NCBI GenBank assembly: GCA_017311315.1
Contig: CM029672.1
Span: forward strand, 6,118,463-6,182,462
DNA length: 64,000 bases
Origin: Dendrocalamus latiflorus
Lineage: Eukaryota; Streptophyta; Magnoliopsida; Poales; Poaceae
Direction: 5' to 3'
Below are positions 1 through 12,670 of the stretch, piece after piece; position 1 is the first letter of the stretch, and each line of letters starts with the position of its first letter. The notes under the pieces were generated by a model. That model was not told the origin of the DNA, did not search any database, and saw nothing but the letters and a program-made list of their open reading frames with translations. Position numbers and translations under genes: made by a program.

Positions 1-479
1 GTGTTGCTTAGCTCTAAATCGGATGTCTATGCAGCGAGTCGCCTATGCGGTCCAAGGTGGATCAAAAACGTCCTTGGTGGCCTCTCGGGTAGATGTGGCG
101 GTGGAGCAGGTAACTAGGTGGGTGAGACGGGCGACTAGAGAGGGATTAAGTGAATTAGGCTTATCAGTTGCTACCCAATCAACGCGCCATACGAGAGATA
201 GGGTTCCTATACGGACGTATGGGAGAGAGAGATAGGGATCTCTACCTCTACGTACGGTGAGACCGTGAGAATGGGGAGAGAAAGAGAATAGATAAGGAGG
301 GGTGGTAAATGAGCCGGTGGGCCGGCTAATGCATAAATAGGCTTAAGGACTAAACAGATTAGAAAGGAAGGCATGGCCAAATAAGAAAATGGGATCAGAA
401 ATTGATACACTTTATTTTTAATTCGATCGTCTAGGCTCCCTAGGCGCTAGGTTCCACCTCGTTGCTCGCCTAACGTCTA
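1..479. other. No gene seen
   Basis: Short open frames are present, but none has a recognisable domain, plausible codon pattern or splice structure. I see nothing further in this stretch. Confidence 0.4.
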
Positions 480-690
480 CTTGAACATTGAAGACAATTT
501 TTACAATAAATTATGTTTTAACATGTCTCTATACATAACTTGCTTATAAAAAATATTTCTTATTTCTTATGCTACGGTCGATTACTGTGTAAGAAATAGT
601 CCAATTCCCCATACTTCTCTCTCCTTCATATTATTCTATGTAACAAGCTTTACACATAACCGATATTATACTATTATACATACTCTTAGC
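480..690. repeat. AT-rich interspersed repeat, copy 1
   Basis: An AT-rich stretch whose second half (about 570-690) resembles the second half of 20835-21100. Both carry a GTCGA..ATT/ATTG core, then a run of CTCTCTC with TATTCTATGTA-like sequence, then a GATAT-rich end. This looks like a degenerate MITE copy. The termini were not resolved. Confidence 0.35.
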
Positions 691-2120
691 GGCTAATTAA
701 GATACTAATCAATCACAGCCCGTGTGCGTCTTGCCCTAATGATCCGTTCTGATCCATGCGTGCAGGTCGCAGGCGTGGTGGTAGTTGGCCATTACACGGA
801 GGAGGAGGTTGCTCAAGTGGACGCGATCATGGGATCGTCGTAGCCGCTGGGTCCCCCCGGAACTGAAAGGAACACACACATTGGCCGGCTCGATCGGCCG
901 GGGAATATCGATCGAGCACTCGAGTGTAAAATGGGCAGATGGGTTGGTATCCCCCACCATAAAGACGCAGAAAGATGCTTGCGGTCTTGCCACTTTGCCC
1001 GGCAGCCGCGCGCGGACACGAGCCTCGCGACTTTCGGGCGCACACGCCGGCAGAAGCCTTTCCGCCCGATCGGATTTGTTTACACGCTTTTAAAAATCTT
1101 GTGGTAGACTCCGCTGCCCAATTGGAGTGGAGTGGTAGTCTACCTTTTTTTTTTTTGGGAACTGAGAGTAGTAGACAGCTTTTGGATTCAGATACGCTGC
1201 CTATCGGAAAAGTCACGGGTCATTGGCATAGCCAATTAGCCATGCCTTTCTTCTTGGCTCTCTCGGCCGTTGGATCGAAGCTTCGACATCTGGGCCACTG
1301 ATTTGCAATGGAACAGTTGACAGTTCTCGCCGCGGATAGCTCATTGGTTCAGCCGTTTGCTCTGGCCGTTGCCGCCACGGCGACCCGGTCGGCGGTCGCC
1401 CCGGCTCGCCGCTTGTTTATTCCACGCGGTGCGCTACCCGTCTGTTAGCGTACGGCTACTTCAGTAAACAAATTACTCCTGGCTATGATGATGGATATTT
1501 TTGGTTTGAACTTTGACTGTTTATCAGAGTTAATATACACAAAAAAAATAGTTATATATGATTTTAATCGGTATAATTGAATTTAATATTTTTTTTTATT
1601 ATAATCTTTTTATTAACCTTATTTTTAAAAACTAAATTATTTAAAAATTAACTACTATACAGTTGCATTGTAAACAACGTTGAGCCGAACCAAACTCACC
1701 CGCTATGGTGCCGATAATTAATCAGGAAAGGTAGCAACGACAACCGGTGTAGGACCGCGAGGTCGTGGCAGCGGCAGCGCGTTGGGAGCTGAGCCACGCC
1801 CACAGGCCACAGGCCTCCCAACGCCATCGACCGGGAGCCTCCTCTCCTCCGTGACTCGGAGCTGCCTGCCTCTGCGTGCGTGTGCGTGTGCGTGTGTGTT
1901 ACTGCCCTGCGGCCAGGCCTGCGCTGCGCAATAAATAATCCACCTCCGTTCCCACCTCTTTCCTCGCCTCATCCATGGGTCCGGCTTGACTTTTTCGCGT
2001 CCGTTGAGTGCTGCATCTGCAATTCCTCACTCTCCCCGCTGAGAAAATCGGAGAAAGGATCCTCCTTCGTGCAATTTGGCGCGTGCGGCATTGGTGGTGT
2101 TGGTTTATTGGTGTTGACCG
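691..2120. other. 5' flank of the PP2C gene
   Basis: The part to about 1480 is mixed composition without a supportable gene. 1481-1700 is AT-rich and repeat-like. 1700-2120 is GC-rich and probably holds the promoter and 5' UTR of the phosphatase gene that starts at 2121. A (TG/CG)-rich simple stretch sits at about 1876-1899. No convincing TATA box was identified. Confidence 0.4.
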
Positions 2121-5100
2121 ATGGGGAACTGCGTGGCGAGCGGCGGCACGACTGTGACGGCAGCCGGTGGGGGTGGGGGTGGAGGTGGAGGGGAGGATGG
2201 GAAGAGGCGGCGGAGGAAGTGGAAGGCGCCGCGGGAGGACCAGCTGGGGATGGTCCCAGGCCGGATCTTCTCCAACGACGGCCGCAGCCGCACCGCCTCC
2301 GTGTTCACGCAGCAGGGGCTCAAGGGGATCAACCAGGACGCCATGCTCATCTGGGATGTAAGCGAACTACTCCCTCTCCCTCCTCTCCTATCCTTCCCGG
2401 CGCGATTTCTGACTCCTCGTTGATTGATTCGGCCGTGGTGGTAATGGTTATGCTGTTGTTGATGTGGCAGGGGTTCGGCGTGCTGGAGGACGGCGTGCTG
2501 TGTGGGGTGTTCGACGGGCACGGGCCGCACGGGCACCTGGTGGCGCGCAGGGTGCGGGACGCTCTGCCGCTGAAGCTCATGTCCGCCGCGCGCGCGTCGT
2601 CCAAGAACGGCCTGGACATGCCGGTCGCCGCGTGGAGGAAGGCCTTCGTGCGCGCCTACAAGGCCATGGACAAGGACCTCCGCTTCCACCCCTCCCTCGA
2701 CTGCTTCTGCAGCGGCAGCACCGCCGTCACCGTCCTCAAGCTCGTACGTGGCACCGGACATGACATACATCTCTCTCCTGTGTCCCGTCCATCAATCCGT
2801 CCTCGCACAAATGTCAAATCACTTCCGCCTCCCTTTAGCGTATGCGCGCGCGTCCACTCATGAGCGATTTCTGCACACAGGGCTCGGATCTTTACATGGC
2901 CAACATTGGGGACTCGCGCGCCGTGCTCGGCTCCAGGGACGGCGGCGGCATGGTGGCCATTCAGCTCACCGTTGACCTCAAGCCCGATGTCCCCAGTATG
3001 CCACTCTGCTGCTACCCACCGTCAATTCAGCTTTCTTGGTGTAGATTGGTTTTAGGAGCTCGTGTGTTCATGGCACTGGATGTGATTGCAGGCGAGGCGG
3101 AGCGGATCAAGAAGTGCAGGGGCAGAGTGTTCGCGCTGCAGGACGAACCCGAGGTGCCTAGGGTCTGGCTGCCGTTCGACGACGCGCCGGGCCTGGCAAT
3201 GGCACGGGCGTTCGGCGACTTCTGCCTGAAGGATTACGGCGTCATCTCCGTGCCGGACTTCTTCCACTGGTCTCTCACAGAGAAGGACCAGTTCGTCATC
3301 CTTGCATCGGACGGGGTAATTTGCTCGACCCAGCACTCCACAGTTCATTTCCTTGCTCTTCCATTGCGTTGCTCTCTGTTTGGTTGTTTTGCCCGTGCAA
3401 TGATATGCATCTCTATCCCAGCAAAATCTTGCCTCTTTCTTTTCGTCGGGGTTAAATTAGTTGCGATGTATTGTCAATCTGTCACGCCTTCGCATTCGTG
3501 ATGTAATTAGTCGCACATGACGGGCCTTGAGCATCCAGGACGTCTCGTGCACTTCATAAAGCTAAAAGAGGATTAATGATCAAATACCTGTGAATGATCC
3601 TAGTCTTTTAACTCCAAGATGCTTTCGGGGTTGGTTGCTAAACTGTCATGATGGCAGGTGCAATAATGATAATTTCCGCCATCTGCGCCTTTTGTGACTA
3701 GCGCATAAATAATGATTTGCCAGCTTAACACCCTTCTTCACTGCATTGTCACCCACCTGTTGTTATCTGCTGTACTTAAATTGTTAAATCTTATCCAAGT
3801 TCAACTTGACACGACTGATGTATCTCGGAAAGATAAAAACTTGTCACGACACTGATCGATTTAATCGTTGTGATGAGATCATGTGCACCTTCTAACATGA
3901 GCTGTTAGAACATTCAGCTTGTAACTAAAATTCTGATCGTCAATAACTTTTTCCCTTGTGAATGGTCTATGCATCTGAATAATGTGGATTTCCAACAGAC
4001 CAACCCAAACTCCTAAAATTTTTATGGTCAATAACTCCCTGTTTGAATGTTTCACTAGTAAACCTCCGCCTTTGCAATTGGCTGGCTTGACACATTTGTC
4101 AGTCACTGAAAGATGGATAATTTGCCTTTGGTAGTGTTAGGGGAGATTAGGTATGTTCTTTTTTTAGTGTTAGGGGGATTTGAATTTGCTTGCACTCATT
4201 TGGTTCAACAAAATTAAGGTCCATATGTCAAGCTGTACTAATTTTGTGAACTAGCATTACCTTAAATGATCTAGGCATCTAATATGAAGGCCAAATAAGC
4301 GTCATAAAGGTCACTGCTATAATGTGTGGGCGACCCATCAATATTAACAGTGCAATATGGACTATCCGTTGTGGTTCAACAAAGTAGCAGTACTCATCTC
4401 ATCACATGGGGGTGCTTCTGCAATTTAGTTTAGCAGTGATTTCTTTTCCCCCCTGTGCTGAGTACTTTGAATGACAATTAAAATGCATTCGCTGTGCATG
4501 ACAAGTTATGTTTCATTTTCTGTCAATTTTAACACTGCTATGCATGTTATGTACTCAGCATGGTGTGTTGTATTCTGAGAAACTCGATCATTAGTAATTC
4601 ACTATTTGGAATTTTTTCTTTTGATCTGTACACCTTTTTCTAATCGTGCTTCTCATTAATTTTCTTCAGGGTTTAGGGTGTTAACATCAAAATAAACAAT
4701 GTACACTACCAAAAGCAAGATTTTGTCCTCTGTTTGAACTACCCTTTGTTGAAATGATTAATTAAAGAAGAACAGTCCATTTTACCCATGTAATGGATTT
4801 GTTTATCACTTGAATTTTTTTTATAGACAAATAGTTAGGTCGATTTTCAGTCATTGTCTGCCTAATTGTTTTTGCAGCTGTTGCTAATTGTAAAGCATTC
4901 TTCTTTAGTCCCCTTCTGGTATTGAATGTGGTTTGAAAAGTTGATCCCCATTAGTTTGGAATCAGTGAAAGAACTGATGGTTACTTGGTCTACTTATCGA
5001 TGCCTTCTAGAAGCTTTCCATCTGTCCTTTCGTCATTTCTTGTGTGGCACATCTCCTTGCTTCCATATAGTTGTACTAAACGAAACTATACAAGATATGC

Positions 5101-5608
5101 ATATACTTGGCTGGCTTTACATTTTGTACAGCTTGCACTAATGGAAATCATGCAGGTGTGGGATGTCCTTAGCAACCAAGAAGCTGTTGACATAGTGTCC
5201 TCGTCACCAAGCCGATCAAAGGCGGCAAAATCCCTTGTCGAGGCAGCTACTCGTGAATGGAAAACCAAGTATCCGACATCAAAAAATGATGACTGTGCAG
5301 TCGTTTGCTTGTATTTGGATGGCAAAATGGACCATGAGCGCGACTCGACAGCCTCTTTGGACAACATCAGCCTTGATGAGGGTTCAATTGCTGATCCTAA
5401 CGAAGCGCAGGAACAGGAGCCCTCCTTAACTCGGAATTTCACAGTTAGGACAGTTGCGGGGAGCGCTCAAGAGAAGGCTTTGGCTGGGGCAGATGCCAGG
5501 ACTGCCGGTGCAGCCGACGATCATAACTGGTCAGGCCTCGATGGAGTGACGCGGGTCAACTCGCTTGTTCAGCTTCCTAGGTTTTCCAAGGAGAAGGCAA
5601 TTGGCTGA
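2121..5608 (+). CDS. Protein phosphatase 2C (PPM family), five exons
   Basis: Predicted 433-residue Mn/Mg-dependent Ser/Thr phosphatase. Exons are 2121-2357, 2471-2743, 2881-2995, 3092-3315 and 5156-5608; every junction is GT-AG and keeps frame. All the usual PP2C blocks appear in order: GINQDAM near residue 70, GVFDGHG (metal ligands D94/G95), SGSTAV near 160, ANIGDSRAV near 177, ARAFGD in exon 4, ASDGVWDVLSN across the exon 4/5 junction (D282), and NDDCAVV near 327-333. The catalytic domain therefore looks intact. The N-terminus MGNC is a candidate for N-myristoylation at Gly2 and palmitoylation at Cys4, suggesting membrane attachment. It is followed by a poly-Gly run and a basic KRRRRKWK patch. 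The C-terminal ~90 residues are acidic and non-catalytic. The layout fits the plant clade with MGNC-type N-termini (clade E by recollection, not computed). Intron 4 is 1.84 kb; the others are 85-137 bp or similar. The substrate cannot be inferred. Confidence 0.93.
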
Positions 5609-6957
5609 GGAGCTGTCCCGCTATTCTTATATTCTTTTCCCCTTGTTTTCACCTCCTGTTGTTCTGAGTTTAGCTTAGTCGTCAGTTGTTTCAGAGCAAA
5701 AGGTAGAAGTAAAACGATCTTTGTGATTTGGTGCGGTGCTTGGCAAGCGTTCCAGCTACTATGCTTAGAATTTGAGTTGTACTTTTTAGCCCAACGAAAA
5801 CTGTACATTTGGAAGGACAAAGGTTCACCTTTTGTTCATCTTCAGGTACATACCTTGAAGATCGAACAAAAAAGCACGCACGCCTTTGTTCCAAATGTGT
5901 TACAAATGTGCAATTTTGTTGGGTTAAAACGAACAGCCGGTAATCCTAAGCACAGTGGCCACGATGCACGCTAGGCCCCGTCATGTCGTCGGGTGATATG
6001 TAAATTTCCCACCGGCACTTTGGCTTTGTAGTGAGATGTGATGTTCAGAACTTTTTTCGGTGTAGCTTTTGTTGACAGGGCGCAGTGCGCTGTGTCGGAT
6101 TGCCAGTTTGCCGTGACAACCTGACTAAAGCTTCGATTTGCCGCTTTTGCCCTTCTTTTGCTCTCTTGCAGCTCTCATCGTGCCTTTGGGAATCGGTGCC
6201 ATCACCGTGGTCGGATGAATGATAGTACGTGACACGTTGCTGCATCTTGTCCGCGATGTAACTAGGCGGCGGGGGTGTAGTGTACTGGTATTCGTCCGTG
6301 CTCGCCTCACGGGCCTCATCAGTCGGACCTGATTTGTCATTTCCTCAGTCCCATTTGTGGTCTTCTCTGTACGATGTGCGGACAATCCAGTTTAGCGCAG
6401 ATCACAAAGATCAACAGATCAGAGAGACGAGCACGTGAGAAGGCAACATGGCTAGTACTTCTGAATCAAGCAAGACCTGCTGCATGGAAATGTTCTGAAT
6501 GCTCATTGTATGTAGTCTCGGTTCTTTCTCAGCCATGGCCTGCTGCGTACATGGAACTGATGGAAGCTTTTGCTTCTTTTCTCCCTTTCCCCATGTCTGT
6601 TTCACGACTTCATATGCGCTGTGGCGTGTGCAGTGCAGCGCTAGGCCCTGGCGCCCTGCAGGCTGCAGCGCGGCTCTGTAGGCGATGGCACCGGCACTGG
6701 TGCGATGCAATGATTGTCCGGACGGTGGACGGCCGTCCGCAGGTGGGTGCACCGTGCGGGTGGTGCATGCTTGGAGGACGGCGACCCTTCCATGGTCGAT
6801 GAGCGCAAGGAAGGACAGGCATCCGGCACCGTACCACTAGTGACGGGCACCTGTCACGTGATGCAGATTTTGCATCCGTTCTGTCGCTGACCAAATGGCA
6901 GAATCTACAGTCCGCACACACTGCCTCACTGTTCACGCAGTTGCTGTTGGCTCGGCT
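5609..6957. other. PP2C 3' UTR and intergenic DNA
   Basis: About 5609-5900 is probably the 3' UTR of the phosphatase gene. No canonical AATAAA was pinned down. Beyond that, short GC-rich open frames at 6370-6940 exist on both strands without recognisable domains, and I do not call them genes. Confidence 0.4.
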
Positions 6958-6966
6958 CCATGAGAC

Positions 6967-7345
6967 GGGTGCGGCTCAGTGCTGTGCCCCCTGCACGCGC
7001 TAAGTGTGGGGTGCGGCCAGGAGCCGCCACGTGTCTCCAAAAATTCAAAAAAAAATTCGAAAAATTCTAAAAAAAATACTTAAAAATCCGAAAAATTGTA
7101 AAAAGTATTTTCTTACAAATAAAAAGTTTTTTTTTGTAAGTACTTAAATTTTTTTCGATTTATACTTTTATTAAAAAGTATTTTTTAAAGTACTTAAAAA
7201 TACAAAGTACTTTTACTATTTTTCGGATTTTAAGTATTTTTTTAGAATTCTTTGAAAGTTTTTTGAATTTTGAGGACACGTGGCGGCTCCTGGGCGCACC
7301 CCCGCACTTAGTGCGTGCAGGGGGCACAGCACCTGAGCCGCACCC
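6967..7345. mobile_element. Mutator-like hairpin MITE with 9-bp TSD
   Basis: The ends are perfect inverted repeats over GGGTGCGGCTCA, and similarity continues for roughly 70-80 bp (left arm to about 7035, right arm from about 7275). The 9-bp direct repeat CCATGAGAC lies at 6958-6966 and 7346-7354. A 9-bp TSD with long TIRs is the hallmark of the Mutator superfamily. The centre is an A/T-rich pseudo-palindrome of AAATT and AAGTACTT-like words. There is no coding capacity, so this is a non-autonomous element. Confidence 0.85.
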
Positions 7346-7354
7346 CCATGAGAC

Positions 7355-8195
7355 ATTACACGCTCCAGCCGGGGGGTGTGAACTTGGAATGGGTTACGTA
7401 TATACAGCTCAAGCTCGATATATTGTACGTACAGCGTGACAGATGAATAAGACCAAGGTTGTCGGTATCGCGACATGTATTATAATATTGTACGATCCTA
7501 CAATTTTACCGATGGATTGCAATATGGATCGAAGTATCGCATTGAGATCGCGATCCTACTCGTAGAATCGTTAGGATCAGATAGGATTGTAGTAGAATCA
7601 CAGTGATCGTGATCCTGACAACAAACTATATTAGCATATCAAATTTGATATTACCTATTGCTAGTTTAAGTTGCACTAGTTTAATGTGCTTTGTTTTGTT
7701 GTTTACACGTTGTTCGAAGATAAAAAAGTATTATCTTTGACATATTGTATTTTATATTATTAGTTTATTAAAATAATTAAATAAATTTTAAAATCAACCT
7801 TAATTCAATATAGCATAAATAATTATACTCAAATTACAAAATTAAATTCAAAATTTTACTATAGACTTATATTTTAGAAATATAATTTAATTATATATAA
7901 AATATACACACTTTTAAAATTTTGTTAGAATTATAATTTTATGATCTGACTCCACAATTCAATCCCATCAGAAGAAAAATAATCTTACCGAGACGAGACG
8001 CGTACGGTGGAGATCGGAGACCGAGAGAGTTTTGGAAAGTTGCGTTGCGTGGTTACGGCGTCCACGCACGCAACAGGGGTCAGTAACTTCGTTTTCTTGC
8101 CTTTGGTTTTTTTCCATGTGAAGTCGAGCGCACTAATTTGGAAAAAAATGTTTGGCACGGCACGGGCTTGGACGTGCGACAAAGGCTGTAGGTAA
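7355..8195. other. AT-rich intergenic DNA, no gene seen
   Basis: 7440-7640 is rich in GATC/CGATC words and short imperfect inverted repeats such as GCGATCCTAC. 7640-7970 is strongly AT-rich. No coding signal is visible. Confidence 0.4.
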
Positions 8196-8385
8196 TCCGG
8201 CTTTTCTAGCTGTCTCTGATTTTTGGTTATTGATTTTTGGCTAAAATTATGCTATAGCACCTATTAATTTTTTTTCTAAATCATTCAATTAAAAATAAAA
8301 AGTATAATTATATCTTATAGATAATATAAAAACCTAAAAATCAAAATTAAAAGCCAACACGTTTATTCTAGAACACGGCGCCAAA
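8196..8385. repeat. MITE-like repeat family B, copy 1
   Basis: This stretch matches 43010-43240 through a shared core: a CTATAG..CTATTAATTTTTT word, then CTAAATCATTCAATT, then an A-rich tail ending AAGCCAACA. The inverted similarity of its ends (GGCTTTT and AAAAGCC) suggests a small TIR element. TSDs were not resolved. Confidence 0.5.
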
Positions 8386-8832
8386 ATATCTTGGTACGGT
8401 TTCGCATCACCAGTTACCACAGAATAAACACAAACGGAGCAGGCCGGTCAGGATTTTTAATTAGAAGCCTGATTAGGGCATGTACAACGGGGCTCTTCCG
8501 CCCGTCTTTTGGGTGCGGTTTTTTGCAAAAAGCACCCCGCGTCGCTTGGAGACGGATGGCGCGTCGCCTCGCGAGGCGACGGGGAAGGCCCGTGCTCCGA
8601 GGCGCAGAAGCGGCTCCAGCAGCGTTGTACGGCTCGCCTCCCCGACTCGACGGCGCGCGGATCCCGTGCGCGCGCGCGGGATTCTGGTTTGGGCGCGCGC
8701 GGGAGGGAGTTGGGGCGCCGGTTCTCCCTATTTCCCCGGTGAAGAAGCCGAGCTCCAATCCTCCATCCTTCTTCCGCGCTGGCACCGCCAACCTTCGCCG
8801 CCCGCGCCGGTGTACTCCCTTCATCCCCCGAG

Positions 8833-11751
8833 ATGTCGAGCGCTTCGGCTAGGGAGAGCAAGGAAGTCGCTGCATCTACGAAGAGCAAGGGCGCCTCGGC
8901 GGCGGCTGCTGCGGTGGCGGCGGCCCCGGCCCACACCCTTGGTCGCGGAAGCGGCTCGGCGGCGGGCCGCACCCTTGGTCGCGGAAGCGGCTCGGCAGCG
9001 GCGGCGGCGGGCCGCACCCTTGGTCGCGGAAGCGGCTCGGCAGCGGCGGCGGCCCGCCCCATCACCGGTGCTCTCGGCAAGGGCGCGGCGACGGCGCCAT
9101 CCTCCATTGATGGATCTGGCGGTTTTCCATTCCCCCCTTCACCATCTCCTGCTTGGTGGGATGCTGCCGGCGTTGATCCGATTTCTCCTGCGTCTGGGCG
9201 TTCAGCAGCTTGGGATCCATCATGGTAATCAGTTGTGCTTATTTACCTTTGATGTTTATTTATGCAAAATCATTGTGGACTGATACCATGATTTTGGGAT
9301 CCATCACTGTAGTTCTTCCTATGTTCAATGAAGCTTGTAAATACTTAGGTTATGACCAATCTTCAGATATACATGTTACTTTCAACTAGTTCTGCAATCC
9401 AATGAATCATCTTGTTATGACCAATCTTCAGATATATATAATTGTTCTGGTTGAATCATCTTTAGTGTTTCAATTTTGATATATATAATTGTTTCAGCGG
9501 CTTGGGATCCAATACTTGATATATATATATAATTGTTTCAGCAGCTTTTGGAGGTCTAGTTTCTATCTTATCCAACTAGTTCTATTCATCCTGATGAATA
9601 GAACTATAAACTAAGGAATTGATAATATTTTCCTTTTACATTCACAGTCATACATTTTCCTTTTACCAAATGTTATTACTAGGATATATACCCAACTATA
9701 GTGCTACTGCTAATGCTTACTTTTGGTTACATTTTTGTAAGAAGGTGTTGAGGTCTTGTAGTCTCGGTTGGTATAAAGTTTCTGCTTCTTCTGTAAGTGA
9801 AATAGCAGCAGGCCAGCAGCTGGACTCAAATTCCAGACTTGGAAATGTTAGTTTGATCACAGCTTCCTAACTCCTTTACAGCCAGGGGCAATCTTTCCCC
9901 ATCTGTAACCTGGTGTAGAAAACACAATAAAGCCATTAGACCAGCTTCTCAATTTGATTAATTCATTTTGGTTACAAAACATACAAACTAACCACAAATC
10001 CTGCACCAACACTCTTGATATTCACTGTTTGTATCTCGTTATGTTTTGCCCAAATGATTTTTCCACTGGTATCCACACTTGCTAATTATCCAAATAGTTG
10101 TGCTGCAGATCTTCACAGATTACATGTAGCAGTGTCAGGTTACATGTAGAATGGCATTTCCCTCAATATTTGCTTTTGAGTCTTGGTTTTGATTTTTTTA
10201 AAGAGATAAGTCTTTTGGAGCTGTATTATTCTGAAGGAAGCAATACAAATTGTTGCCCTATTTCCAGTTTTCCACACAAGGCATCACTTATTTATCTGAC
10301 TGCATGTGCTGTGCTAGTTGTCAAAGAAGAAAATACTTATTAGAATGAGTTAGCCATCTTAAAAGGTTATTGAGTAGCCTAGTCAACATACTGAGCAGTT
10401 TATCAAACAACAGCAAGTAGGTTATCAATGTACCAAGATCTCTGAGAACTTGTTTCTTTCAACATGCCATGTGAAAGTTGAAGCCTTAGATATACCTTTT
10501 GCTGGTACTGTTATATGCAGCAAAAGGAAATTGCCATGTGAAAGGAAATTGTTATGATGGTACTGTTATACTTGATATATATATATATAATTGAGTATCT
10601 TAGTTTGCTGCAGGGATAAAGACCCACGTCCATCTGGTGGTTTCCTGAGCTACTTTGGTAGTCAGCCACACAATTTTCATTTGGTTGGTGCACCTATTCA
10701 CAACAGCCCTGTGAACATACCACTGTCTAACAACATTGAAGGAGGTTCACCGCCAGAAGTGGAAATCTTATCTGAGCAGCAGCCTGGACTAGTTGACAGT
10801 GACAGTGAAAATGCTAGGACTGAGAAGCGGATCCTATGGACAGAGGAAGAGGATGTTAGATTGATGAACTCTTGGATAGAAAATTCAACGGACTCTAGCT
10901 GTGGAGCTGATAGGGGTGGTAACCAATATTGGGGTGATGTTGTTGAATCATACAACAAGACTACTCCGTCGCATAGGAAAAGGAATCTGAAGCAATGCAA
11001 GGATCGATGGCACAAGATTAACAGGTGGACTGACCTCTTTGAGTGTGCTTATGCGAAGGCTCGTAGGGTATTTACTAGTGGATATTCCGATCAAATGTGG
11101 ATCGATGCAGCCCACAAGTTCTATGTGGTAGACAACAAAGAAGCAAAGCTAGGACCCTTTGTCCTAATGGAGGTTTGGAAAACTTGCCGAGATGTGGCAA
11201 AGTGGAAAACGTACAATGAAGAGTTGAAGAATGCACGTAAAAGGAAAGCATTTCACCTTAAAGGAGAAGGGGAGAAGAAGGATGAATCTTTTGAAGAGAT
11301 GCCAAAGCGACCAATAGGTCAGAAGGCAGCTAAAAAGGCAGCTCTAGCTGCAAAAGGCAAGTCAAAACGATCCAGCTCGGATGATGATGGAAACTCAAAG
11401 GAATCTGCAATTGATGTGGACAAGTTTGAGAGATTTAGCAAATTCCAGGAAAAAACTAATGAAAACCGCATCAAGATACTAGAACTGCAACAAAAATTAT
11501 CATCTGAGAAGCTTGATACCACAAAACTTGCCCACCTTACAGCACAAGAGACCAAAGAGGGAAAGAAGCTTGAGATAGAGGGAAAGAAGCTTGAGATAGA
11601 GGGAAAGAAGCTTGAGAAAGAATCAAAGATGATGGAAGCTTATAACAATCTCATCTCACAAGATTCTAGTTTAATGTCTGATGAGGAAAAGGCTGAGCGA
11701 GTTGCTGCCATGAAGTGTCTTAGGAAGGCCCTTTTCCCTGAAACTATCTAA
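8833..11751 (+). CDS. Harbinger ORF1, Myb/SANT-like DNA-binding protein
   Basis: Two-exon model 8833-9224 joined to 10614-11751 gives 509 residues. The donor is CATG|GTAATC, the acceptor is TGCAG|GGATAAA, and the junction codon is TGG. Exon 1 encodes an Ala/Gly-rich low-complexity head with three copies of a GRTLGRGSGSAA-like unit, then PFPPSPSPAWWDAAGVDP. Exon 2 opens with RPSGGFLSYF, a motif usual in these proteins. It then has a trihelix/Myb-SANT-like domain at about residues 203-320 starting RILWTEEED, with the conserved KQCKDRWHKIN. The C-terminal third is a charged coiled coil holding three tandem GKKLEIE units and ending in RKALFPE. In the Pong/PIF group, ORF1 acts with the transposase to bind element ends; that role is from family knowledge. 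The frame is intact. The 1389-bp intron is AT-rich. Confidence 0.85.
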
Positions 11752-12670
11752 ATAGGTATGTATCATGTTGATCTACCTGTATGTGTTAAACTTGTGTTGA
11801 TCTACATGTATGGACTACTTTGTGTAGGTTGTTTTTGGCTGACCTGGGGCTATGAGGATGCTGTGTGGAATGAAGATTGGCTGACATGGGGCTCTGATAT
11901 TCTCACATGCTGTTTTTTGGTTCTAAAAAGTATGGTGATTACAATTCTGAAAATTATGGGCTGAAAGTATGGTGATTGCAGTTCTGTTTCAGTTCTGAAT
12001 GATATTGGTAGATGATTAACTTTCTGCCCTTTTGATTATATATATTGCTAGATGATGAGACCAAGTGCTAGTACTAAATGATTTGGTTGTTCATATCCTA
12101 TTAATCTTTTGTGTGTTAATGTTAGGAAATTTAGACATGGCACCTGCTGATTACAATCTTCTGTCTGTTATGATTTATGAAGGAATTCTTGCAATTGCTC
12201 ACAGCATTTGTTCCTATCAACTAGAGTCGTATGTGTGTTTGAACAGAAATCTTATATGTAACTTTGCTCTCCGATGCAGCAACATGATTTTATTTTGGTA
12301 TGGTCCAGAATTACTTGTGTTGCGGTGTGAATTACTTGTGCCATCCTTTTACCTAGCTGTTGGTGTGAACATGCCTCCCATGTATGAACTCTCTTCGTCT
12401 CTCATGCATGAACTGGAATTTGCTCGTACGAAGTGTTATATGTTAGTGTGAGAGCATGTATGAACACTCCCATGTTCCTGCATCTCCCATACGAAGAGTG
12501 TTATATGTTAGTGTGAACTCTCTTCGTCATGTGAACATGCCTCCTAGTTGATAGTGTGAACATGTGTTATCCTTCGTATTATAAAATGCTACCAGTTCTC
12601 CCCTTCCACCCAGCCGCAGTACACTTCTCCCCTTCCACCCAGCCGTAGTACAATTCTCTAGTAAGATCCT

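Noticed and set aside
23..410. Short open frames at the window start
   Set aside because: No domain, signal peptide or codon evidence on either strand.
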